A stretch of DNA of 64,000 nucleotides from CBDDKU01 sp965230375 (lineage in GTDB: Bacteria; Bacteroidota; Bacteroidia; Flavobacteriales_D; Cryomorphaceae): the NCBI GenBank assembly GCA_965230375.1, contig CBDDKU010000025.1:124001-188000 (forward strand), given 5' to 3'. Positions 1-7,932 of this stretch are shown piece by piece (position 1 is the first letter of the stretch; every line of letters starts with the position of its first letter). The notes beneath the pieces were generated by a model. It was not told the origin of the DNA and searched no databases. It worked only from the letters and a program-made list of their open reading frames with translations. The position numbers and the translations under genes were made by a program.

Positions 1-45
1 AATATTTCTTCGAATTTATCGCACCACCGACGGGAGATTTCCAAG

Positions 46-846
46 ATGAATATTCTGACACTTACATCTGATCTTGGCACTCGAGATTACTATCTCGCGG
101 CGGTGAAGGCGGCTGCATTGAAGGCCGTTCCAGACTTGAACTGGGTTGACATTTCTCACCACATTCCCCCTTTCGATATGGCCAAGGCGGCCTTTGTGTT
201 GAAAAATGTTTGGAAGGAGTTTCCCGAAGGTACGATTCACCTGGTGGGTGTTGAAACCGACTGGGGCCACGATACGCCATATGTTGTCATCCAACACATG
301 GGGCACTATTTTATCGGAACTGATAATGGTTTCTTTTCTTTGCTTTTCGGCGAAACGAAAGTAGATGGTGTTTATCGGGTCAACATGCGTGGTGATGAAG
401 ATTTAAGCTTCCCAACGAAGACTATTTTTATTCCGCTTGCCGCCCGAATCTTCGCGGGAGAAGACTTGGAGTCTTTTGCCGATCGAGAAGAAGCGTTTAA
501 AACCAGATCTACTTTTATTCCTGTAGTAGAGCACAATGCGCTCAAAGGAATTGCCATCTATATTGATTCCTATGGAAATGTCGTGACCAATATCACCCGA
601 GATCAATTTGATGCGTTTGTCGGAGACCGCGATTTTCAGATTGTGGTTAATCGTACAGACGCCGTTCTCAGTGCAATCTCACGCACGTATTCTGAAGTAC
701 CCCAAGGCGAAGTGGTGGCGCTCTTTACGAGTGAAGGCTTTCTAGAAATCGCTATCAATAGAGGAGTAGAAGGAAGCGGTGGTGGAGCAGCGGGGCTCTT
801 GGGCATCAAGCTCCAGGATATGATTAGAGTCGAGCTGGGCTACTAG
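46..846 (+). CDS. SAM hydroxide adenosyltransferase (DUF62 family)
   Basis: 266 aa. Family knowledge: this family hydrolyses S-adenosylmethionine with a hydroxide ion to adenosine and methionine and is related to the bacterial fluorinase and chlorinase. Seen: the N-terminal TLTSDLGTRDYY segment, then DISHHIPPFD and an internal TDNGFFSLLF segment; no signal peptide, so cytosolic. The ATG at 46 has a G+A-rich stretch (gggaga) about 10 bases upstream. The stop overlaps the convergent aroE stop by four bases. Physiological role in Bacteroidota is not settled; recycling of excess SAM is inferred. Confidence 0.85.
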   Translation: MNILTLTSDLGTRDYYLAAVKAAALKAVPDLNWVDISHHIPPFDMAKAAFVLKNVWKEFPEGTIHLVGVETDWGHDTPYVVIQHMGHYFIGTDNGFFSLLFGETKVDGVYRVNMRGDEDLSFPTKTIFIPLAARIFAGEDLESFADREEAFKTRSTFIPVVEHNALKGIAIYIDSYGNVVTNITRDQFDAFVGDRDFQIVVNRTDAVLSAISRTYSEVPQGEVVALFTSEGFLEIAINRGVEGSGGGAAGLLGIKLQDMIRVELGY

Positions 847-1574
847 CCGTTCCAAATTTTCCAGCTTGCTTCAGCCTGAAGCTTGAGCATACTCAACCCA
901 TTTACGGTGATGGCTCCTGCCTGCTTCGCGCGTTTTAGGAATTCCGTTTCTTCTGGATTGTAGACCAAATCAAAAGCCAAGTGGCTTTCTGTGAAAGCTG
1001 AATAGGGAATAAGCGGTGCTTTGTCAATCTGGGCTTGGGATCCAAGCGGAGTAGTGTTTACGACGAGTTTGAATACCCCAATCGCAAATTCGTTGATGTT
1101 TGAATAAGCCAGCTCGTTTTCCTTTTTGGGGTTTCTGGAAGCGAATACTACATCGATTCCCAGCCGCGTCAAGGCATATGCCACTGCTTTGCTGCTTCCA
1201 CCTGTTCCCATAATTAATGCTTTATCCATACCATGGGCTAGGAATGGCTTGATACTTTGACCAAATCCGATCCAATCGGTGTTATAGCCAATCAGCTTCT
1301 CTCCTTCGCGCTTTATGGTGTTCACCGCTCCGATAGCCCTTGCATCATCACTCAGATTATCAAGGTATGGAATGACAGATTCTTTAAAAGGAATGGTCAC
1401 ATTAATTCCTTTCAATTTCGGGTCATTCTGAAATAGTGGTGGGACTTCGGAAGGATCCGTGATTTCAAAATTCCTGTATTCAGCTTCTAAACCTAGCTGT
1501 TCAAACTTATCAGTAAAGTACCCACGAGAAAAGGAGTGGGCAAGATTGATCCCTATGAGTCCATAGGTGTTCAT
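843..1574 (-). CDS. aroE: Shikimate dehydrogenase
   Basis: 243 aa, slightly short for AroE. It reduces 3-dehydroshikimate to shikimate with NADPH in aromatic amino-acid synthesis. Visible motifs are the N-terminal substrate loop GINLAHSFS, NVTIPFKE with the catalytic lysine, GAVNT, GYNTDWIGF with the conserved aspartate, and the nucleotide-binding MGTGGSSKAVAYAL. The C-terminus ends in the expected LxxxAxxxW-type helix. Its ATG lies directly after the DUF368 stop, so the two are co-transcribed as the end of a run that starts with the TPR gene near 5.05 kb. Confidence 0.9.
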   Translation of the reverse strand: MNTYGLIGINLAHSFSRGYFTDKFEQLGLEAEYRNFEITDPSEVPPLFQNDPKLKGINVTIPFKESVIPYLDNLSDDARAIGAVNTIKREGEKLIGYNTDWIGFGQSIKPFLAHGMDKALIMGTGGSSKAVAYALTRLGIDVVFASRNPKKENELAYSNINEFAIGVFKLVVNTTPLGSQAQIDKAPLIPYSAFTESHLAFDLVYNPEETEFLKRAKQAGAITVNGLSMLKLQAEASWKIWNG

Positions 1575-2516
1575 TTAGGCCTTGCGTTTCGCAGTTCGTT
1601 CCAAGCCCCAGATCACTCCAAAACCTACCAGAGCCATAACGACAGCTACGAGTAGGAACGATTGCTGCCCTGTCAATTCCGCGTAAGTAAATGGGCTCAC
1701 ATTCTCAGTAACCAAGGCAATTTTCTCTTCATTCACTTCGCCTTCGTGTTTGATAAACCACTCCGATACGTGTTTCCAAGGCCAGATTTTAGCGAGTGAG
1801 CCTACCAGGAACCCAGTCAGCATAGCGACTGTCCAGTCGTGGTATTTTGCGAATAGCCACTTGAGTAAGCGGCTAAAGGAGAGCAAGCCCACCACAGCAC
1901 CACAGAGAAATGTAAAGACTTTGACAATATTTCTGTCGTTCACAGCCTGCAAGACGGTAATGTAAGATCCCAAAATGATCAGTAGAAAGCTACCGGAGAT
2001 TCCTGGAAGAATCATGGCGCAAATGGCGATCATACCCGATAGGGCCAGGTACCATAGAGAACCGGGGTCTTGCGTAGGGGGTAGGTTTATCACCCAAAAG
2101 GCGATTAAAGCCCCTATGATGGCAAAGACGTAATTGAGGTAGGACTTGAATTTTATCTGTTTCCAAACCAGTGGGATACTCGCAACCACTAGCCCAAAAA
2201 AGAAAGACCACGTAGCAATGCCGTAGTGTTCAAGGCATATTGAAATAAGCTTGGCCAGAGAAAGGATGCTCGTAAATATTCCGGCGAAAAGGACGGCCAA
2301 AAAGTTTCCGTTTATGGATTGCCAGAAGGCTCCAAACCCTTCGCTAAACAGCTTTCGTACATTCACGAGGTTGAAGGAATTGATCGATTCAATCAACTCT
2401 TCATATATGCCTGAGATAAATGCGATTGTACCACCAGATACTCCGGGTACCACGTCAGCTGCACCCATACCCATTCCCTTCAGGTAGAGTAGGATGTAGT
2501 CTTTGACACTACGCAT
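1575..2516 (-). CDS. DUF368 (PopT-type) undecaprenyl phosphate translocase
   Basis: About 313 aa, with roughly eight hydrophobic segments. Seen: the N-terminal GAADVVPGVSGGTIAFISGIYE and a second internal ILPGISGSFLLIILGSY, the repeated xPGxSG signature of DUF368. Established: DUF368/PopT proteins were shown to return undecaprenyl phosphate across the cytoplasmic membrane for reuse in envelope polymer synthesis. The start is taken as the ATG at 2516, which shares one base with the rhodanese TGA; a TTG lies one codon upstream. Function here is by family only. Confidence 0.8.
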   Translation of the reverse strand: MRSVKDYILLYLKGMGMGAADVVPGVSGGTIAFISGIYEELIESINSFNLVNVRKLFSEGFGAFWQSINGNFLAVLFAGIFTSILSLAKLISICLEHYGIATWSFFFGLVVASIPLVWKQIKFKSYLNYVFAIIGALIAFWVINLPPTQDPGSLWYLALSGMIAICAMILPGISGSFLLIILGSYITVLQAVNDRNIVKVFTFLCGAVVGLLSFSRLLKWLFAKYHDWTVAMLTGFLVGSLAKIWPWKHVSEWFIKHEGEVNEEKIALVTENVSPFTYAELTGQQSFLLVAVVMALVGFGVIWGLERTAKRKA

Positions 2517-2833
2517 CAATATACTTCGATTTCGGGGTCTATGTCTGATGCCCAGGCTTCGATTCCCCCTTCCAAATTGAACACATTGTCCATTTGAAGT
2601 TGGGTTTCGAGGGCGTAAACCATGGCCGTAGCACGCTTACCACTTTTGCAATGTACCACTACGGTGCAATCTTTTCTCACCTCGTCTAAGCGGCTCATTA
2701 CTTCAGCCATAGGGATGTGCAATCCGCCAATATTTCCCGACTCTACTTCGTGATCTTCTCTAATGTCAATCACTTGAATATCTTCACCACTATCAAGTCT
2801 GTCCTTGAGTTCTTTCGGGGTCATAGATTTCAT
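2516..2833 (-). CDS. Rhodanese-like sulfurtransferase domain protein
   Basis: 105 aa, a single rhodanese domain. The active-site loop is VVHCKSGKRA, with the sulfur-carrying cysteine in CxxGxR form, preceded by VIDIREDHE near residue 20 and followed by NLEGGIEAW near the C-terminus. Cytosolic, no signal. It is sandwiched in an operon between a phosphosulfolactate synthase-like gene and DUF368. Acceptor unknown; a sulfur-relay role next to a sulfonate gene is only an inference. Confidence 0.85.
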   Translation of the reverse strand: MKSMTPKELKDRLDSGEDIQVIDIREDHEVESGNIGGLHIPMAEVMSRLDEVRKDCTVVVHCKSGKRATAMVYALETQLQMDNVFNLEGGIEAWASDIDPEIEVY

Positions 2834-2848
2834 TGTACTAAAAGGTAA

Positions 2849-3634
2849 TTATGGTTTGATCTCGTCTGCGATTTCCTTTGGAAGGTTTTCGAAGAAAGTG
2901 TCACCTCTAAGCCCAATTCTCAGGGTTTCACAAGGGATCACGTCATGGGGAGCGATATTTCCAAGATTCACGTTGGCGCCGATTAGTTTGATAAACCAAA
3001 CTTGCTGTGCCTTTTGTGGGGCTTCCCAGAGTATGTTTTCAGCAGCAACTTTTGCTAGAATTTTATTGACCAGCACAACGTGAGCTGTACCATTTGGTCT
3101 GTAAATCCCGACATTCCCACTCTCGCGAGCTTCGGCTATTACTTTCCAAGAACCAGCTGCTAGCTCCGTATCCATCATTTTCACCCACTTACCAGGGGCA
3201 ATAAGAATACCTTCTTCCTTAGATCCCACTTCAGAAAGAACGCGGAAGTCCTTAGCTAATTCGGAGATGTACTCGAGTTTCTTATCGTGGGGTATATGGA
3301 TAGATCCATCTGAAACCTCTACAGTCTCCAGATTTAAATCCTTGAGAAGCTTTCTGTAGTCGTCGAACATATCGCGCGCAATGAAGGCTTCGAAAAGGGT
3401 CCCCCCCAAGTAAACCATCAAATCATTCTGGTGATAGAAGTCTATTTTTTCTTTGAGACTTCTCGATACATAAGAAGTTCCAAACCCGAGTTTGATCAGA
3501 TCCGTGAGGTGGCCACCGGTTTCAACAAGGTTTCGAGCACCGTTCATGCTCAAACCCTTATCCATCACCATGGTTAATCCATTAGATCGCGGTTGTTCCG
3601 TCCTCTCCGGAATAAAGGGGAGATTAAAATTCAT
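2849..3634 (-). CDS. Phosphosulfolactate synthase-like protein (ComA family)
   Basis: 261 aa. ComA joins phosphoenolpyruvate and sulfite to give (2R)-phospho-3-sulfolactate, first known from coenzyme M synthesis. Seen: TMVMDKGLS near residue 25, LIKLGFGTSYV, YLGGTLFEAF, EVSDGSIHIP and the central VLSEVGSKEEG, a TIM-barrel pattern matching the family. The ATG at 3634 overlaps the end of the TPR gene (ATGAATTTTAA), which favours it over an upstream codon. In Bacteroidota the product could feed sulfolactate or cysteate for sulfonolipids; that is inference. Confidence 0.8.
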   Translation of the reverse strand: MNFNLPFIPERTEQPRSNGLTMVMDKGLSMNGARNLVETGGHLTDLIKLGFGTSYVSRSLKEKIDFYHQNDLMVYLGGTLFEAFIARDMFDDYRKLLKDLNLETVEVSDGSIHIPHDKKLEYISELAKDFRVLSEVGSKEEGILIAPGKWVKMMDTELAAGSWKVIAEARESGNVGIYRPNGTAHVVLVNKILAKVAAENILWEAPQKAQQVWFIKLIGANVNLGNIAPHDVIPCETLRIGLRGDTFFENLPKEIADEIKP

Positions 3635-5054
3635 TTTCGTTGGGGTTCTCTTGGGTAAAAAGGTCAATCAAGCCTGCAATATTCGCAATTTGCAGGGCAT
3701 TAGGAAAGATTGACTCGAAATATTTACCACCAGAAGGGTCTGAAGAGAGGGATTGGGCCAAGAGATTTGTCCCTTCCATCATTCTTCCATCCTTTATGAG
3801 ATACATGATTCTATTGAGTTCCAGGTCTCTTTCAGTCACTAAAACTTTCAGACCTTCATCTATCGCCAACAAGGCTTCACTTGGACCATAAAGCTCATCC
3901 TTAACCTTGCCAAGTCCGATCCAGGCTTCGGGATCATCTGGAAAAGCAATGGTCATGTGCATATAGGCCTTTTCAGCTTCTTCGAAATTCTCGAGTTTCA
4001 CCAATAGCTCGGCATAAATATGCCAGTTATCCATATTGGTCTTGTCAAACTGAATTGCATCCCTATAATAAGCCAGCGCTTCAGTATTTCGCTCTTCAAA
4101 CTCCTTGAGAGCCCCGAGCCCCATGAGCGCATCTACGTAGTGCTCATCTATCGTAAGGGCGTGCTTGTAGTGATACTCAGCTGACACGTGATCAGACATG
4201 CGCTCAAAGCATTCACCGATAGCTGTGTGCACCAGCGGATTGTCAGCGTCGTAAGCAAACGATTCGCTGTAAGCTTCTATCGCTAATGCATCCATGTCAC
4301 AAGCTGTGTACATGTTTCCTTTCAGAATGTATGCATTGGTGAAATCAGGTTTGATCGCAATGGCGAATCCCACCGTCTCTATGGCCTTCTCAAAAAGTCC
4401 AAGCTTTTCATAGCACAGAGCAAGATTATACCAGGCTACGAAATTGTATGGATAGCGATCGAGGTAGGAAATGAAAAAATCAGCCCCACTCTCAAGATCC
4501 TGAGCCATATCGTAGCAATATCCCAACTCAAACAAACTTGCGTCGTGATCTGGGTTTATTTCCAATGATTGTTTCAAACTGGAAATAGCCCCCTTGTAGT
4601 CTTCTACGAGTTCCTGCTCAAAGGCTAGGTCCAAATAAATCTCTTCTTTATTATCAGGTGTAGCTTTTAGCGCCTTCATCAGGCAAGCCTTCGTTCCTTC
4701 GTGATCGCTCAAATTTCTATGAACGACAGCCTTGAAAAGTAAGAGTTCCGTATTAGTCGGCTCCGAAGCTTCGAGCACATTCAATATTTTGAGTGCGGCC
4801 TTGGGTTCATTGAGCTGAAGCAATACATAGGCTTCTTTTAATTTGATTCCCGAGCTTCCAGGGTGGAGTTCTAAACCGTGTTGGATAGCCAAATTTGCTC
4901 TGGTGTGATCGCCGTGTTCCAGAAAGTGATCAGCGAGTAATTCTATCTCGTCCACATCGAAGAAAAACTGTGTTTTCAACTTCAACATGTCCTCAAACTT
5001 CTCAATCAAAACAGGGTTTGATTCCTGAAAAAAGTTGTTCGAATGTCCTGTCAT
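3624..5054 (-). CDS. Tetratricopeptide repeat protein
   Basis: About 476 aa, no signal peptide. It is almost entirely TPR units of 34 residues, with repeated A/G-Y-x3-A patterns from about residue 45 to the end, for example AWYNLALCYEKLGLFEKAIE and AWIGLGKVKDELYGPSEALL. Likely a protein-protein scaffold of unknown partner. The start is taken as the ATG at 5054 because a -7-like TAAATTTG box lies at 5082-5089 on this strand, downstream of an alternative TTG codon. First gene of the TPR-ComA-rhodanese-DUF368-AroE run. Confidence 0.75.
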   Translation of the reverse strand: MTGHSNNFFQESNPVLIEKFEDMLKLKTQFFFDVDEIELLADHFLEHGDHTRANLAIQHGLELHPGSSGIKLKEAYVLLQLNEPKAALKILNVLEASEPTNTELLLFKAVVHRNLSDHEGTKACLMKALKATPDNKEEIYLDLAFEQELVEDYKGAISSLKQSLEINPDHDASLFELGYCYDMAQDLESGADFFISYLDRYPYNFVAWYNLALCYEKLGLFEKAIETVGFAIAIKPDFTNAYILKGNMYTACDMDALAIEAYSESFAYDADNPLVHTAIGECFERMSDHVSAEYHYKHALTIDEHYVDALMGLGALKEFEERNTEALAYYRDAIQFDKTNMDNWHIYAELLVKLENFEEAEKAYMHMTIAFPDDPEAWIGLGKVKDELYGPSEALLAIDEGLKVLVTERDLELNRIMYLIKDGRMMEGTNLLAQSLSSDPSGGKYFESIFPNALQIANIAGLIDLFTQENPNENEF

Positions 5055-5081
5055 AGTTAACTTGTCTAGTGCGATCCTTTT

Positions 5082-5089
5082 CAAATTTA
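5082..5089 (-). promoter_or_regulatory. Bacteroidota-type -7 box of the TPR operon
   Basis: TAAATTTG fits the TAnnTTTG -7 consensus used by the Bacteroidota housekeeping sigma factor. It lies about 30 bases upstream of the ATG at 5054. No clear TTTG is seen at the ideal -33 spacing, so the call rests on the -7 box and position. Confidence 0.45.
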
Positions 5090-5282
5090 GGAAAGTTGAA
5101 CCCCTTAGTCATTAGGTTCCAAAGATTGTTTTTAACAACTTATTTTCCCGAATTTGAACTTCTACTTAATCTAATGCTCTTCCGCAACTAGTGCTACAAA
5201 GGTACGCTTTTTCAAATCGGAATCCAGAGGGAGATAGTTGAAAAAATGGCCAATATTGGACGAGTCTTCCTCGATGGAATCC

Positions 5283-5290
5283 TACCTTTG
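5283..5290 (+). promoter_or_regulatory. Bacteroidota-type -7 box of glmM
   Basis: TACCTTTG matches TAnnTTTG. Transcription would begin close to 5297, about 10 bases before the GTG proposed as the glmM start, giving a short leader. A TTG lies about 24 bases upstream, somewhat farther than the usual -33 spacing. Confidence 0.5.
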
Positions 5291-5306
5291 CAAAAAATAT
5301 GAATTC

Positions 5307-6695
5307 GTGACTTTAATCAAATCAATTTCAGGGATACGCGGAACCATAGGTGGACAAACCGGCGAAAACCTTACTCCTATAGATATTGTAAAATTTGCAT
5401 CGGCTTACGGTCAAATGCTCAAGAATGCGCACCCAAATGAGCGTGTGAAAGTGGTTATTGGTCGCGACGCCCGAATGAGTGGTGAAATGGTGAGCAATCT
5501 GGTTTCATCGAGCTTGGTGGGACTCGGCATCGATGTGATCGATTTAGGACTGAGCACCACCCCAACTGTTGAGATCGCTGTACCTATGGAGAAGGCTCAC
5601 GGGGGAATTATCCTTACGGCTAGTCATAACCCTGCACAGTGGAATGCACTAAAGTTGCTCAACCATCTAGGTGAGTTTATTTCTGGAGAAGCAGGGCAGG
5701 AAGTGATAGAAATGGCTGACAAAGCCAATTTTGATTTCGCTGATGTAGAAGAACTTGGTTCAATCACTACAGATGATTCGTATTTAAATAAGCACATTCA
5801 GGCAGTCCTAGATTATCCGCTAGTGGATGCGGAGGCTATCAAAGCGGCTAATTTCAAAATAGCTGTCGATGCGGTGAATAGCACTGGGGGAATCTTCGTG
5901 CCGGCATTACTGACGGCCCTTGGGGTTGAGCAACAAGAACTGATGTATTGTGAGCCGACTGGAGACTTTCCACACAACCCAGAGCCTCTTCCAGAGCACC
6001 TGACCGATTTGACATCAACCGTTGTTGAAAAAGGTTGTCATTTAGGAATTACAGTTGACCCCGACGTTGACCGTTTAGCTTTTGTGTCTGACAACGGGAA
6101 AGTATTTGGAGAGGAATATACCTTAGTTGCAGTTGCTGACTATGTGCTTTCCCAGCGCAAAGGGGGAGCAGTGTCAAACCTTTCTAGTACGAGAGCGCTT
6201 CGAGACATATGCGAAAAGCACGGGGGTGAATACCAGGCATCGGCAGTTGGAGAAGTCAATGTTGTGGCCAAAATGAAAGAAATTAATGCCGTAATTGGTG
6301 GTGAAGGAAATGGCGGGATTATCGTTCCTGATTTCCACTACGGAAGAGATGCATTGATTGGTATCGGTCTCTTTCTGACGCATTTGGCTAAAAGCGGCAT
6401 GACTACATCGGAATTAAGGGCTTCCTATCCGAACTACCATATTTCTAAGAATAAAATAGAGCTTACCCCAGAATTGAACGTCGATGAAGTCCTCTCTAAG
6501 GTGGAAGCGAAATACAGTGATAAGCCTGTAAACACCATTGACGGGGTGAAAATAGAGTTCGACAAAGAATGGGTGCATCTGAGAAAGTCGAATACAGAGC
6601 CGATTATCAGAGTTTATGCAGAGAGTAGTTCTGAAGAGTCAGCAATCCAATTAGCAGAGTCAATCAAAAGTGACATTAAGAGCCTTATTTCTTAA
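5307..6695 (+). CDS. glmM: Phosphoglucosamine mutase
   Basis: 462 aa from a GTG start. Converts glucosamine-6-phosphate to glucosamine-1-phosphate on the way to UDP-GlcNAc, feeding peptidoglycan and LPS. Seen: the N-terminal SISGIRGTIGG, the phosphoserine loop TASHNP (Ser near 106), the metal loop DPDVDRLA, the sugar loop GEGNGG and the phosphate-binding RKSNTEPIIR near the end. The GTG is chosen because homologues begin with LIKSISGIRGT, and a -7 box sits just upstream inside a longer in-frame reading. Followed 27 bases later by a cysteine desulfurase gene. Confidence 0.88.
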   Translation: MTLIKSISGIRGTIGGQTGENLTPIDIVKFASAYGQMLKNAHPNERVKVVIGRDARMSGEMVSNLVSSSLVGLGIDVIDLGLSTTPTVEIAVPMEKAHGGIILTASHNPAQWNALKLLNHLGEFISGEAGQEVIEMADKANFDFADVEELGSITTDDSYLNKHIQAVLDYPLVDAEAIKAANFKIAVDAVNSTGGIFVPALLTALGVEQQELMYCEPTGDFPHNPEPLPEHLTDLTSTVVEKGCHLGITVDPDVDRLAFVSDNGKVFGEEYTLVAVADYVLSQRKGGAVSNLSSTRALRDICEKHGGEYQASAVGEVNVVAKMKEINAVIGGEGNGGIIVPDFHYGRDALIGIGLFLTHLAKSGMTTSELRASYPNYHISKNKIELTPELNVDEVLSKVEAKYSDKPVNTIDGVKIEFDKEWVHLRKSNTEPIIRVYAESSSEESAIQLAESIKSDIKSLIS

Positions 6696-6722
6696 TTTAG
6701 CGCGCTCGAAAAATCATTCTGC

Positions 6723-7865
6723 ATGGAAGTATACTTAGATAATGCGGCTACCACACCGATAGCCCCGGAAGTGGTTGATGCCATGATGCCTTACTTGAAA
6801 AGTCATTTTGGAAATCCAAGTAGCACGCATCACTTTGGGCGAAAGACCAAGTCGGCTATCGAGACTTCTCGAAAGACGATCGCGAAGCTTCTCAATTGTT
6901 CACCGATGGAGATTTACTTCACATCTGGTGGAACGGAAGCAGATAATATGGCTATCACAGGAGCCATACTTCAGCTAGGGGTGAAGCACATCATTTCTTC
7001 TGAAATGGAGCACCATGCCGTTCTTCACTCGCTCGACTTTTGCGAAGAACAATACGGTGTGAAAGTGAGTAAGGTGAGATTAGATCACATGGGCCATGTC
7101 GATCTCGATCACTTAAAAGAGCTGTTAAGCTCGACAAATGAAAAAACTCTGGTATCGCTTATGCACGCCAACAACGAGGTTGGAACCATGATCGACATCA
7201 ACGAAATAGGCCTGATCTGCAAAGAACACGGCGCATACTTCCATTCAGATACAGTGCAAACCATGGGGCACTACACCATGGATCTGGCTCAAATGCCGGT
7301 TGACTTTATCACTGGAGCTGCCCACAAATTTCACGGACCAAAAGGTATTGGCTTTCTCTTCGTACGGAAAGGTATTCACGTAGATGGCCTAATCCACGGT
7401 GGTGCTCAAGAGCGCAACGTTCGAGCTGGAACTGAAAACTTATACGGTATCGTTGGAATGGCTAAGGCCTTAGAACTTTGCTTCGATGATATAGAAGGAC
7501 ACATCTCATACGTTCAAAGCCTGAAAGACTACATGAAGACGAAGCTTGAGCAGAGTATTCCCGGCGTGGAAGTGAATGGATGTCCAGTTCGTAGTCTTTA
7601 TACAGTATTGAATGTGAAGCTTCCTAAAACGCAGAATGCTGGAATGCTTCTATTCTTATTGGATATTGACGGTATTGCTTGCTCAAGCGGAAGTGCTTGT
7701 TCGAGCGGAAGTAATAAGGGTTCTCACGTACTCGAAGCGCTGGAAGTAGACTCACTCTCGCCGAGTATCCGGTTTTCTTTTAGCCGATATACTACAAAGG
7801 AAGAAATTGATTACGCAGTGGAGCGCTTAGCTCACCACATGATTCTCGAAGAAGAAATAGCTTAG
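6723..7865 (+). CDS. Cysteine desulfurase (NifS/IscS family)
   Basis: 380 aa, a PLP enzyme that takes sulfur from cysteine as an enzyme persulfide for Fe-S clusters, thiolated tRNA or cofactors. Seen: YLDNAATTP at the N-terminus, FTSGGTEADN, the HSDTVQ segment, the PLP lysine in GAAHKFHGPKG (about Lys202) and the cysteine loop CSSGSACSSGS (about Cys326). It lies 27 bases behind glmM and probably shares its transcript; the run ends at a hairpin terminator. Which scaffold it serves cannot be told. Confidence 0.88.
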   Translation: MEVYLDNAATTPIAPEVVDAMMPYLKSHFGNPSSTHHFGRKTKSAIETSRKTIAKLLNCSPMEIYFTSGGTEADNMAITGAILQLGVKHIISSEMEHHAVLHSLDFCEEQYGVKVSKVRLDHMGHVDLDHLKELLSSTNEKTLVSLMHANNEVGTMIDINEIGLICKEHGAYFHSDTVQTMGHYTMDLAQMPVDFITGAAHKFHGPKGIGFLFVRKGIHVDGLIHGGAQERNVRAGTENLYGIVGMAKALELCFDDIEGHISYVQSLKDYMKTKLEQSIPGVEVNGCPVRSLYTVLNVKLPKTQNAGMLLFLLDIDGIACSSGSACSSGSNKGSHVLEALEVDSLSPSIRFSFSRYTTKEEIDYAVERLAHHMILEEEIA

Positions 7866-7877
7866 GGAATTTGAAAC

Positions 7878-7917
7878 CAAAAAAAGCGATCAGCCAGATG
7901 CCGATCGCTTTTTTTAT
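7878..7917. terminator. Bidirectional intrinsic terminator
   Basis: Stem AAGCGATC (7884-7891) pairs with GATCGCTT (7903-7910), flanked by an A-run on the left and a T-run on the right. It lies between two convergent genes and can serve both strands. Confidence 0.85.
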
Positions 7918-7932
7918 ATCCTTTTTTTTAGC

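Noticed and set aside
5238..5306. TTG-started extension of GlmM
   Set aside because: Holds the promoter box and lacks homology; the GTG at 5307 fits the family.
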